DNA from: Carettochelys insculpta
Lineage: Eukaryota > Chordata > Testudines > Carettochelyidae
NCBI RefSeq assembly: GCF_033958435.1
Contig: NC_134138.1
Location: forward strand, 6,274,001 to 6,338,000
Direction: 5' to 3'
DNA length: 64,000 bases
In this document: one piece after another, positions 15,180 through 26,389 of the stretch
How positions within the stretch are numbered: position 1 is the stretch's first letter
Layout: each line of letters starts with the position of its first letter
The notes under the pieces: generated by a model
What the model was told of the DNA's origin: nothing
What the model saw: the letters and a program-made list of their open reading frames with translations, nothing else
The model's database searches: none
Program-made: the position numbers and the translations under genes

Positions 15180-16640
15180 CTTGGACAGCCACACAAGAGA
15201 TGCAGGTGCTGCCCAGCCGATTACCAGAGCTCCCTGAGCCATGCACAGCCAGCAGCATGTGTTTCTATTAGAGGTGCACATCCATGGAAATTTACTCTTC
15301 CCCTGGATGGAAAAAATTAGAGGGAACACTGGTGGGGAGGTGGGGCATGGTGAAGGTGCAGTATAAAGCTCCATTGTCCTGCAGATGACACCCAAATTCC
15401 TAGTCCCTAATAGCACCACTGGGATGAAGTCAAAGAGATGCTGGACAAGGTTTGTGCTGGAAAGAGATCTGGCTCCTGCAAGCGCATCGAGAAAGAAGGT
15501 TTGACCTTCGTGGAACTACACCTGCCTTCAGCTTCCCCACTAATACATTTAAGTCCCCCGTAAGTAATGTTTTCCCAGAATAATTAAGAATCCAACAAAA
15601 TGCATTTCCAACTTGCAGCTGGAACTTCCCTGATTTACATTCCAGCGGCATGGCCCTCCAGTTATCCACTTCAACTCTATTCGGAACTTGCAGTGAAATG
15701 AGCATAGTTTTCTCTTTATTAATAATTCATAGACAGAAATAATTATAAGCTCAGCTCAGCAATATTAACTCTTTAGGGCTGTGCCACGGGGAGCCGCAGA
15801 ACCCACCGTCTGGCCACGCAGTCCTGTTGATCTGCTCTAGCCATCGGGCCTTCACCTCTTCAGTGGTGGGTGCCCCTGGAGCAAGAGGGAAAGAAAACTA
15901 AAGGGAGGAACAGTGACACTTGGCAGGAGTTTCCATCCGTGTTGGTGGCAGGGTGGCACTGTTCCAGTGCCCAAATCAATCAATCAATCAGCAACATGAT
16001 GATCCCCACGGGGCTGGGAGCTCTGGTTGGTTGGTTGGTTCAAGCTGGAGTAGTCCTAAGGCCTCTCCCTTACCACAAAATAAAAATAACCTAGTCCACA
16101 GCAGTGGCCACAGCTACTGGGGAGCAAAGCCCCAGAACTCTCTGGCTTCAGCAACAGAAAGATATAAATCTAAGTACTCCACAGAGCCAGGTGGATTTAA
16201 CTCCGCTTAGCGCCTATATCAAGCGACATGGCCACCCGCCTGACCATGTCAAAACACTCACATAAAAACAAAAGGCCATTAGGATACAGTCAATTTTGAC
16301 TTGGGCAAGAGCCAGTGCATGTCCCCCTCGAATACAGGAATCTTCCAACAGCAGGCGGCAGCCGGTCGTTCCAAGCCGATACCTGACTTTTGAGAACTGG
16401 ACAAACTAAATTCCTGTTTCTGTCATCCAAACTGCAGTCAAAGGATACAGGGTGTGGTTTGCAGAAGTTCCGAGCATCTGCAGCTACTGCTAACTTCAAC
16501 GGGCACCTCTGGAAATCACTCTCCAAGAGTTTCTGTTTGCTAGCACACCTGGCTTCTTCACCACTCCCAAACTGGCCTGATAAAACAGTGCCTCAATTCT
16601 TCATCGCCCTTCCATTTGTGTCAGAATGTCCTTGTTTGTA
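15180..16640. other. Intronic stretch without a recognised feature
   Basis: Short simple runs occur (caat repeats at 15967-15990, ggtt repeats at 16026-16040). I see no coding homology or named repeat. Confidence 0.45.
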
Positions 16641-16895
16641 TCACTGTGGCGCCTGGAGGGTCCAGCTAAGATTGCCCCCATGTACTAGGTGCTGTACAAA
16701 TGCAAAGCAAGATACAGTCCTGATCTGGAAGCGTGCACAACTGTAAGAGACAAGGCAGCCAGCTTGGGAGAGGAGACAGAAGCACGGAGAGAAGTGACTC
16801 ACCCAAGGTTCGTAGCAAAGCCAGGAACCAAACCCAGCTCCCCTAGCTCCCAATCCAGCATCTTTTCCGATGGACCTTATAGCCAGTGCATCAGT
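16640..16895 (-). mobile_element. MIR-like CORE-SINE, antisense
   Basis: The plus strand shows 'aggtgctgtacaaatgcaaa', then 'agtgactcacccaaggttc', then 'aaccaaacccagctcccct', the typical order of a tRNA-derived MIR/CORE-SINE read in reverse. It is old and diverged. Confidence 0.6.
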
Positions 16896-17454
16896 CTCCA
16901 ATTAAGCTTAATGATTACGTCAAAAAAGAATTAACCCTTCCAATGCTTATTTACCTGTCCCTATCCCCAGCCCCCCACCCCCTTTTATCTTTTAAGGAGA
17001 TTCTCTCATTGAAATTTGCCTAATGAGAAGTGCTAGAGACAGACTCCTCTATCCACAGCACAGCCCCCACAGAACAGGAGGCACTTCCCCCATACTGCCT
17101 GCCCTACCACCCTACCATCAGGGTTGAGAACAGCATTGAGTCTCTCGGCTTCTCTATGAAAAACCAGCAGAGTTGCGCACCAGTTGTGGTGGTGACCGAT
17201 GGTCACTCTGTCCCTCCAGGAGCATATCTGAGAACCAAAACAACTCACTGCCCATGAATCAAATGAAGATTTGCCACTCTATAAGGGACCTCAGGTTGCT
17301 ACGGACTTATGTCAGGCACTTCTACAGCACCAGAAGGTTTCAAAAGTCAATCCAAATTCTGATCACCAATGTGCTCCCCATGACACAAATACTGCTAGCA
17401 ATGTGCCACTGCTGCTCAGATTGGCCCCTTCCATTTAGCGTGACACTAAGCTGC

Positions 17455-17715
17455 AGGGAGGGGTGGATATGCTGGAGGGTAGGGACAGGGGTCAGAGTGA
17501 CCTAGATGAATTGGAGGACTTGGTCAAAAGAAATCTGATCAGGCTCAACAAGGATAAGTGCAGTGTCTCACAGCGAGGATGGAAGAATCCCAAGCAGGCT
17601 GGAGACCAACTGGCTCAGGGGTAGTTCTGCAGAAAAGGACCTGGGGATTACCGTGGTCAGGAAGCTGGATGGGAGTGAAAAATGTGCCCTGCTGACGAGA
17701 CGGCTAAGCTGACAG
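17455..17715 (+). mobile_element. CR1 LINE, upstream part of a split copy
   Basis: Plus-strand CR1 RT-region DNA with many lesions: 'gaaaaggacctggggattac' corresponds to the RDLGI block and 'gaagctggatgggagtgaaa' to the following block. It breaks off near 17715 and resumes at about 19305. No useful open frame remains. Confidence 0.75.
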
Positions 17716-19304
17716 TCTCACTGTGCCCCTAGGCAAGGCAGACGAAGTTCTGCTTCATGCCCCAGGAAGGGTTAGGGCCTTGGGCGGAAGCAGCGTGGCT
17801 GGGGGCAGCCAGCCCTCAGCACTGCCCAGATTGAGGCCCCTACCCCCTACCCTTAGCGGTGTCTGGAGCACACCATGAATCGTTCCCAGAGAAAATTAAA
17901 GGGTCCTGGGCTCTGGCCACCACCCCTGCTGCAGTAGTGATGGCGGCTGCCAGGAACTCCCGGTCCTTTTGTATCTGCTTGTAAGGGGGCGGACTGGGCC
18001 CCAAAGCTGTCTGCTGGAGACTTGCAGCCTTGCCACACCTCATCATGCTAACTACAGAGGAGTCCTCCAAGGGAGGCTAGTGTGTCAGAGGGAGGATGTG
18101 GCCATTCCGGGGCCAAGACGACCCTACGTGAAAAGCTGAAGTGCGGTGGAAGTCCTCCAGGAGAGGGGACCGAGAAGAGTTAAAGCAGCACCTTGGAGAG
18201 CTACCTGTGGAGCGGTGATGAGACACTGTTCAGCTTTGGTGAGTGCTGGTGGACGGATGGTAGAGCACTAATGAGATGGCGAGGACTCGGCCACCAGGAG
18301 GGAAAGCCTTGAAGGCACCACTCCCAGCTCAAGTGGGGAACAGACTGTGGTGGGGCTAGGGTGACCAAATCTCCCCCAGCCAAATATGGGACATGGGGAA
18401 CAACACCTGTCCCAGCCAAAACAAGGCAGATGGTCGTCCTATCTGGGGCACCGGGAATAGGGCTGCCACCCTGCCAGCAAAGCTCCTGGCTTCCCTGAGC
18501 TGTGGGTGGCAGCCAGGGCCACCTCACAGGTCCAGCTCCCAGATGGCGGAAGCCGAGTAGTTCCAGCCCCAGATCCACCGTGGCCTTGGTTCACCCCCCC
18601 ACCCCCAGCTCTAACTCCCCATGGCTCTGGCTCCAGTGGCCCCGCAGTAACCCCCTGGCCCTCACTCCCGCTCCAACCTCCATGGCCAGGCTCAACCCCC
18701 CACAGCTCCGGCTCCAGCAGCCCCACCCCAACCCCAGCTCCTGCTCCAACCTCCGCCGTTCAGGCCCTGGATCCAACCCCATTGAAATCCCAGATCACAC
18801 ACCTCTCACAAGGCTCTGGCCCCAACCCATGCGGCCCCACTGAATCCCCCGGGCTCCTGCTCCAACCCCCATGGCCCCGGCTCAGCTCCAAGCCCTGCTG
18901 GGGGAAGCCGGGTGGCAGCTGAGCCACTGCGTAGTCTGGCTCCTGGCTCCCCCCAAGCTGGTGAACCACCGTAAAATGCAGGGCAATTAGCCCCTTTTGC
19001 AAAATAAATCGGGATGCCAGAATGGCGCCTGAAATACAGGGCTGTCCCGCTGAAAACGGGATGGATGGTCACCCTAAGTGGGGCTTTAGTGATGGATCCC
19101 TGCTCAATGAATACTGTGGAAGGGGATTGTTGCTGTGCCCCTGTCGGACTTGGCCAGAGGGCTGGGTCGTCTAATAGGCTTTGGAACTGCATCAGCGCTG
19201 ACCTGCCCATTTGCCCAGACAGGGGCACTCTTGAGAGACGCGAGGCACCCCATTACCCAGCTGGAACCTGCGGCACCTGCTCCCTTCCTTTCCACCATCA
19301 GTGG
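17716..19304. repeat. Composite insert splitting a CR1
   Basis: About 1.6 kb separates the two halves of a CR1. Its outer parts (17716-18357 and 19086-19304) are of unknown identity. Its centre is a hAT-like element with its own target duplication, listed separately. I see no coding capacity. Confidence 0.55.
18358..19077. mobile_element. hAT-like non-autonomous element with 8-bp target duplication
   Basis: The inverted ends are AGGGTGACCAAATCT at the left and GGATGGTCACCCT(AA) at the right. It is flanked by the perfect 8-bp direct repeat gtggggct at 18350-18357 and 19078-19085, the hAT signature. The body is a C-rich imperfect repeat of 'cccagctccggctcca' type and contains no transposase. 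The termini resemble the short element at 31023-31145. Confidence 0.85.
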
Positions 19305-19855
19305 GCCTGGCCTATGGCTGCATCACTAGGAGAATGGCCAGCAGACTGAGGGAAGTAATTATTCCCCTCTACTTTGCACTGATGAGGCCACCTCTGGAGT
19401 ACTGGGCCGGTTTTGGGCCCCCGCTGCAGAAAGGATGTTGGCAAACTGGAGAGATTCCAGCAGCGGGCAATGAAAATGATTAAGGGGCCAGGGCACACAC
19501 CTCATGAGGAGAGGCTGAGGGAATGGGGCTTATTTAGTCTGTGAAAGAGAAGAATGAGGAGTGGTGGGAGAATTGGATCGCAGCCTTCAACTACCTGCTG
19601 GGGGACTCTGAAGAGCAATAATCTCAAGTTGCACTGGGGAGGTCTAAATTGGATACTAAGGAAAACTATTTCCCTAGGAGGGTGGGGAGGCACTGGAATG
19701 AGCTGCCAAGGGAGGTGGTGGAAACTCCATCCTTGGAGGTTAAGGTCCTGCTTGACAAAGCCCTGGATGGGATCATTTAGCCAAGGGCTGGTCCTGTTGT
19801 GACCAGGGTTTTGGACTAGATGACCTCCAACCCTAATCTTCTCTGATTTTCTGAC
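19305..19855 (+). mobile_element. CR1 LINE, downstream part and 3' end of a split copy
   Basis: The CR1 resumes with 'ggctgcatcactaggagaat', then 'gaggccacctctggagtact' (the RPPLEYW block), 'gagaggctgagggaatgggg' and the 3' UTR 'ttggactagatgacctcc'. It is full of frameshifts. Confidence 0.85.
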
Positions 19856-20190
19856 TCTCCAGTTCCTTCTGAAAGCAGCCATGCGGGCTCTCCCCCTAGA
19901 TTTTGGGAGCCACAGCGCCTCTGCCAATTCCAAAGTGCAAGGGTTAAACAGAAAAAGCGAAGCAAATTCCAAATGTACTTGCACCTGCAGATTTCATGTG
20001 ATATGTCACATTTCAGTTTCACCCCTTCGAAGTAATGCCTCTAATCATTCCCTGCTTGCTCCCGGCGCAGCCCTTCAACGACATGACTTGGCAGGCAGGC
20101 TGTGACGCTGACAGAATAAGAGCTGGCAACAACCAAAATGCACGGAGATGCAGAATCTCTTCCCTGGCATGTAATTCTTTCAAAGCTGTT

Positions 20191-20221
20191 CAACACACAC
20201 ACACACACACACACACACACT
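20191..20221 (+). repeat. (CA)n microsatellite
   Basis: An uninterrupted run of about 15 CA units follows 'gctgttcaa'. Confidence 0.95.
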
Positions 20222-20454
20222 ATTTACTGTTATGGGCTCCCCTGCCTTCAAAAGAGAACTGCAGGTGCTCTGAGGTGGGAAGCAATTTATTCAGATCTAC
20301 AGAGAGCCTGTTGGCATCTTCAATTATGTTAATACTGTAAAACCTCCCCATGTCATAACACCACATGAAATAAAATGCTAAAAAAGCCTCCACGGTGCTG
20401 TCAGTAAAACTCTGCTAGAAAGGAAATCCTTGAAGTGTGCCCTGAAGGTCATAA

Positions 20455-20740
20455 AGGGTACGTCTACCCTGTAACTGAAACCCTGCAGCTGGTCCATGTT
20501 GGCTGACTCAGGCTTTTGAGCTCAGGTTAGGAGGCTGTTTAACTGCAGTACAGATGTTTGGGCTCAGCTGGAGCCCGAACTCTGGGATACTCCCACCACA
20601 AAGGATCCCAGTGTCCGTGCTCCAGCCCAAGCTCCAATGTCTACATTGGTTAAACAGGCCCTGAGCCCAAGCCTTGCAACCCCAAGCAGCTGGAATGGGC
20701 TGGCCACAGGATTTTAAGGGATAGAAGGGACCCCCTTGCC
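20455..20740. mobile_element. Imperfect palindromic MITE (~285 bp)
   Basis: The left arm ('ctcaggcttttgagctcagg', 'aggctgtttaactgcagt', 'tgggctcagctggagccc') is mirrored by the right arm ('ccagcccaagctccaatgt', 'ggttaaacaggccctgagcc', 'caagcagctggaatgggct'). It is a non-autonomous DNA-transposon relic. The exact ends and target duplication are unclear. Confidence 0.65.
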
Positions 20741-22990
20741 ACAGTGCAGGATTTGGTATTTCTAAACCATCCAAGACAGAGGACAAACTATAAGACAGCT
20801 CCCTGGTGGTAAGAGGATCCCATTCGCTACCTCCACGTCACTCTCAGAGTTTTCAGGGTAACTCCCTGCCCACAGAGAAGACTCGTGGCTGATCCATTCC
20901 ATGAATTTATGATGAAACGTGGTTCTCCAAAACTACTCCATTACTAGCATGGGCACGGGAGGAGATCTGGACGTTCAAAGCCCATGGGTGGGTCTTACCT
21001 GGTAAAAGCTTATGAGACTGGGAGCTGTGAAAGTTTTTTGGGTGATTTAACCGCCAAATCGAGTCCAATCTAGCACACTTTAAATGGGCAGAACTTTGCC
21101 ACAACCAGGTGTATAAATGTCCCACACAGAGATCGCCCGGACTACTGCTGAGGTAGTCAATTACATAGAACTGTGTATTGAAAAAGTCTGCTGGTTGGGA
21201 GGGTTCTTCAATCGATATGCTATTCACTCAAGTGCCCCACATGAAAAGTGACAGAAGGACACAATCAGGATGAGGCGCCAGCGTAATTTTTAGAGGCATA
21301 ACAATTACCTGCTTCCCATGGAAGATCTGAAGTCAAACTGATTATTGTCTCAAGTGGGACGTGCCAGAGATATATATTAATTCTTCCCTGAATCCTTACA
21401 CTGGCATATAAGCTACTGGAGATATAGGCTGAAAGTACATTTGAGAGACCACACATACTAATTTCCTAGCTAATTTCTCTCTAAATTTTCCTTTATCTTT
21501 CCACAGCATTTCTTTTTATTGTCCTTCAGAAAAAAAAAAAAAAAAATCTATGGAATGTGTTCAATTACAGGTTTTGCAGGAAAAAGCCCACAAAGAGAAA
21601 CAAATATCTCCCCATATGCATCTCTCCCATGCACGCTGCTTATTATTGTACAAATTCAGAATTATACTTTGCTTCAAGACTTCCAAAGAATGCTAGAGGC
21701 AGGGAGCCCTCATTTGCAAAGCTGGTTTGGTCCTGTTCACAATGCCTCATCTGCAGCAGCATCTGAAGAGGCAGAAACAACAGAACATGCCGCTATCTAT
21801 AAAGCGCCCACATTACCACTTTACACAGTCATTTTTAAAGTAAGTAATAAAATGTTGGCTGCCAGACTTCTCTTAATAAGAATGGAAGTGGCTTTGGGGG
21901 AAGAGGATGGCTCTCGATTTTCTGTGCTGTACAGAAGCAGAATGGAATGAGCACAACACAATGGAATTTTCCAGACAAATCAAAATCCGGTTCCCACTTG
22001 TACGAGTAAAACCCAGCTCCGTAATTGCATTCTGCCACGTACTGATCAAACACCGGGCGGTGAGTTTTGAGGGAGATTGCAGGTAGCGAAAGAGGAGCAA
22101 CAGCACTTTCTGACGCTCAGATCCACACAACCCTAAACTCCTGCCAAGGGACCAAGAACCCGACCGACACAAATCTCACAGCTGTGCCCTACAGAGGGTG
22201 ACAGGTTAGAGCACTGATCTATTCACATACCTAACTCTTGGGGGTAGGGAGACTGGACCCCACATCTGAGCTTTGCAGCTCAAGACCCAGCCGTAACTGC
22301 GGTATTCCTTGCATGCCCTAACTAGGATGACTAACTTGACTCACACAGGCAACAGGTGAGCCTAGGACAGGGGATGCAAGCCCCCCAGCCCCCAACCCAA
22401 CCCTTCTGCCTGAGGCTCTGTGGGAACCAAGCGCTCCCCAGCCTGTAAGGGTAGGTCATCCCTCCCCCAGCAGGCGGTGAATGGCCCCAGCTTTCCCCTC
22501 TCCACACAGTCTGAGACCACAGGGGGAAGCAGGCAGCCGCAGGCGGAGCCCCGTGGGAGCACAAAGCCTCAATCCTCCTTGGCTCTACCCAGAGCATGGG
22601 GCCAGAGAGGCAGTGCCCAGCCCCAGCATCCCCAGCTCCCAACTAGCTAGATCCTAGACAACTCAGGGGATTCACACTGAAGGGTGGTAGAGGCTGGGGA
22701 CAGAGTGTGGGAGGGGACGGGCTGGCAGCTTGGGAAGGTGTTGCCTTTCCCTGCCTATTATACCTGCCACCCTCTTCTGCTCATCTGAGGTTCTCATGCT
22801 TCTCCAGTCATCACAGCTTCCGCCAGCGTGAACAGATCTACTCTGGAGGGATCCTGAGGCAAGGGGAAAATTCACTCTTCATGGCCACCGACTCGCTGCA
22901 AGGGTGAAGGGTGGGAACTTATTGCGTGTTTGTTCAGTGATTAACAAAATGGGACCCTAATCCTATTTAAGGTATCCAGGGAATACCGCA
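20741..22990. other. Intronic stretch without a recognised feature
   Basis: I see a poly-A run at 21529-21546 but nothing I can name. There is no conserved coding frame. Confidence 0.45.
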
Positions 22991-23079
22991 GTACAGTACA
23001 AACCAAAACATACCTATGTCACCAGTTTTGAACATTTTTATACGCACACAAGTTTACCATGTTGTTATTAGAAGAACGC

Positions 23080-23640
23080 TGCAAAATCCACGGTCCGTTT
23101 AATGGTCATAGGATTTTAAAATTCGTAAATTTCATGATTTCACTTTTTAAATGTGAAAGTTCCTGGTAATTTAATGGAAGGGCCCTGACCCATAAAGGAG
23201 TTGCTGGGGGTAGGGTAGGTCTCACCAGGTGATTGTAGAGGGCGTCAGTACTGCTACCCTTATTTCTGTGCTCCTGCTGGCAGCAGTTCTTTCTTCCGAT
23301 CTGGGCAGCTGCTGGCCAGGAGCTCAGCTCTTGAAGGCAGAGCTGCCCTCAGCAGCAGCGCAAAAGGAAGGATGGAATGCCATGGTCCTGCCATCTTTAC
23401 TTCTGCACTGCTGCCCGCAGAGCTAGGACCTGAGTCAGCAGCAGCCACTCTGATCACCCAGCTCTGAGGGCAGTGGCACATAAGTACGCATGGCTTGATA
23501 AGGTGCTGACACTCTTACTTCTGAGCAGCTGCAGGCGGGGCACTGCCTTCAGAGCTGGGTGTCGGGCTAACAGCTGCTGCTCTCCTGCTACCTAGATCTG
23601 AAGGCATGGGAGAGGCGATTTCACCAGCCCTGAATTATGG
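23080..23640. repeat. Interspersed repeat related to 56140-56710
   Basis: It shares 'aaatttcatgattt', then 'gggccctgaccca.aaaggag', then a section with tandem 'ctgctgctcc'-type words with the copy at 56140-56710, where inverted ends are visible. This copy seems to lack clear termini. Confidence 0.55.
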
Positions 23641-24000
23641 CCTGACCAACTTCAAATGAAAGCTGAATTACAAGTTCTCACCACTTCCATCTGCTATCAT
23701 CCCTCCCATTCATTCTCCCCTTGACACATCGCACTGCTTGGCCATTTAAACTAGGCAGTGGCTCCACGAGAAGAGAGATGAACCAACCACATTTAACTCC
23801 ATTTGTGTGGGCATCCCCTCTTCATGGTCTAACTCAGGTTGCACGAGTTTTGGAATCCTTTGTACGGGAAGCCCTCCTGTGCCATCACACCGTCATCCTC
23901 AGTGTCCATTCAGGGATGTCCCTGCTTGATATTCACCAGCTAAAACTTCCCAGCTAACCGTGAGCAGACGCTATTCAATGAAGTCCAAGCAGCACTTCTC

Positions 24001-25440
24001 AGGCTACGTCTATATCACCATGTAGGGATGCCGATCTTCTACTTGCAGAAAACTGAACACCCTGTGCCTGCCCGGTCCCCACTCACCTCATCCGCCTTCC
24101 TTCTATTGCTTGCTGTCTTCACTCACACATTTTCACCAGACTAGGACAGGCAGTCGGGAGGGGTTTGGGGTGTAGGCTCAGGGTGACCGACCAGAGGCTG
24201 GGGTTTGGGGGGGTCTGGGTTAGTTGGGGAGTAGAGCTGGAGTAAGGCCAGAATGAAAGCTTAACAGTGCAACAGGGGGCTCCTGCTGGGGCAGGAGGTT
24301 GGAGTGTAGGAGCGGGAGGAGCGCTCTGGCTGGGGCAGGGTGCAGGCTGGGGTCATGGATGAGAGGTTTGGAGTTCAGGGGGTCCAGGAAGGGGCTGTGG
24401 GTTGAGGTCAAAGGGCTCAGGGTATGGGGGGCAGGCTCTGGGCTGGGGCAGAGGATTGGAGTGTGGGAGAGGCGAGGGCTCTGACTGAGGGTGCAGGCTC
24501 CCAGATGGGGCCAGAAATGAGAGGTTCAGGATTCGGCAGCGGGGCCCTCTGGTCTGGGGTGGGGGGTGAGGGTGTGGAGAGATGAGGGCTCTGGGCCGAG
24601 GCCGGGGTCAGGGATGAGGGGTTTGGATTGCAGGGGAAGGCTCAGGCCTGCAGCAGGAGGTTGGGGTGTAGCAATGGGCTCACCTAGGCATTTCCCAGGA
24701 AGCAGTGACATGTCCCTGCAGCTCCTAGGTGCAGGGGCAGCCAGGAAGGCTGTGCACGCTGCCCCCAAGCACCAGCTCTGCAGCTTCTAGGTGCTGGGAA
24801 CCGTGGCCAATGGGAGATGTCGGGCTAGAGCTGCGGGGGAACGTGGTGTCTTGAGCGCTGGCTCTACAGCTCCCTTTGGCCCAGAACTGTGGCCCGTGGG
24901 AGCTGCAGGGGTGGAGTCGCTGCTCAGTGGCAGCACACAGAGTCTCCCTGGCCACTCGTGTGCCTAGAAGCCACAGCGACATGTTGCCCCTTACTGGAGT
25001 GAGCGCCACCCAGAGCCCACACCCCAAACCTGCTCCTTCACCCCAGCTTGCCTGGGGCCAACTGGACTTTTAATAGCGGAGCCCCCAGGTCCTTTTCAGC
25101 CAGGCATTCTGGTCGATGACCCGGTGCCTGGCAACCCCACTACGGCGGCATCAACGCTGCTGCGATGGATGCAGTGGGCTCGACTCAGCAGCTCTAATAA
25201 AGACCAGCTAAACCGACAGCAGAGCGCTCTCTGATCAACTCGGGTACTCCACCAGAAACAAGAGGAGTAAAGCGAACCAATGGGAGAACGTCTCCCATCG
25301 ACGGAGGGTGGTCTGGACCCTCCAGTAAGCTGACGGAAGCTCTGTTGACTCCAGCGACGTTAGTCACACAGCTGAGGTGGCAGAATGTAGGTAGATACAG
25401 CCTTAGCAAAGCTGCCGTATGAAGCAGAGCCAGCAGTCCC
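24001..25440. mobile_element. Two nested DNA-transposon relics
   Basis: The outer element starts 'ggctacgtctatatcac' at 24003 and continues after 25138 with 'cactacggcggcatcaacgc'. The inner element (about 24024-25137) has ends GGGATGCCGA and GCCTGGCAACCCC as rough inverted repeats and a long GA/GGGT-rich imperfect minisatellite body. No transposase is present. The inner body matches 10066-10560. Confidence 0.55.
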
Positions 25441-25479
25441 ATTTTGTGTAGTTACTAATACTCCACACTCATACACTCG

Positions 25480-25715
25480 GCATCTCCCATCTCAAGTCAC
25501 TGCAAAGGTGAGCAGCCCACAGCATCCCCACCTACAGGGAGAAAGAACTGAAGAACTTCATGGCCGATCTCCAGAGATACAGAGCACCACTACTGGTCAA
25601 AGTCAGTGCCCGGGAAAATCATTCGCTTCAGAACCAAGACTGAGCCAAGACTAAAACCTGAGCCTGGACTCCTAGTGCTGCGCTGTAGCTATTAGGTCCC
25701 TCTGCCTCCCTGGTG
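25480..25715 (-). mobile_element. MIR-like SINE, antisense (weak)
   Basis: 'agactaaaacctgagcctgg' and 'ctagtgctgcgctgtagct' follow the usual antisense MIR head order. The match is old and weak. Confidence 0.45.
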
Positions 25716-26389
25716 TGTTACAGGAACCCACGCCCTTCGGATTACGAAGGGCCCATCTGAACTGCCATTGTGAAGTGAAGGCTTCTTTGAATAAAGCGAC
25801 TGTGCCACAGCCCGCCTGGAGCTCCCATAGGCTTTAGCCCTCAGATTACAAGTGAAAGCTGCCTCCCGCTTCTGAGCTGCAACCAAGTGTCCACCCAAAA
25901 TACCGGCCTGGCCTGGCCCCCCACTCCTTTCTTCCTCCCTCTCTCTTTCCCCTTGCTCTCCTCATAACCCTGGCTGACGAATGACCCCTCTTGCAGCATG
26001 GCCACTAACCATGCTCTCCTATTACTTAATCAATTATCCTACTGCAGAGAACACATTTATTTTCACCATGGTTACTAACTGAAATAATTGCATGTTGAGG
26101 GAGCTGGACTGCACTTAATGTTCTTCAGCAAAGCTGCTGGCTCCAGGCCCCCTGTATGGATACCGTCCTCATTCAGCCAGCAAATTAGCAACCTCATGCA
26201 CTAGGCCTGATTGTCAAGCATGGAAGAGTTGAAATGACCGCACCTGCAAACACTACACCTGCAGTACCTGCCATACACACTGTATGCAGTGCCCGTAGCA
26301 TTGCCTAGTTAACGGTCTCACCAGGCTGGTGATACCAACAGCCATGTTACTTAACAGCCATGTTAAAAAGATACTTAACAGCCATGTTA

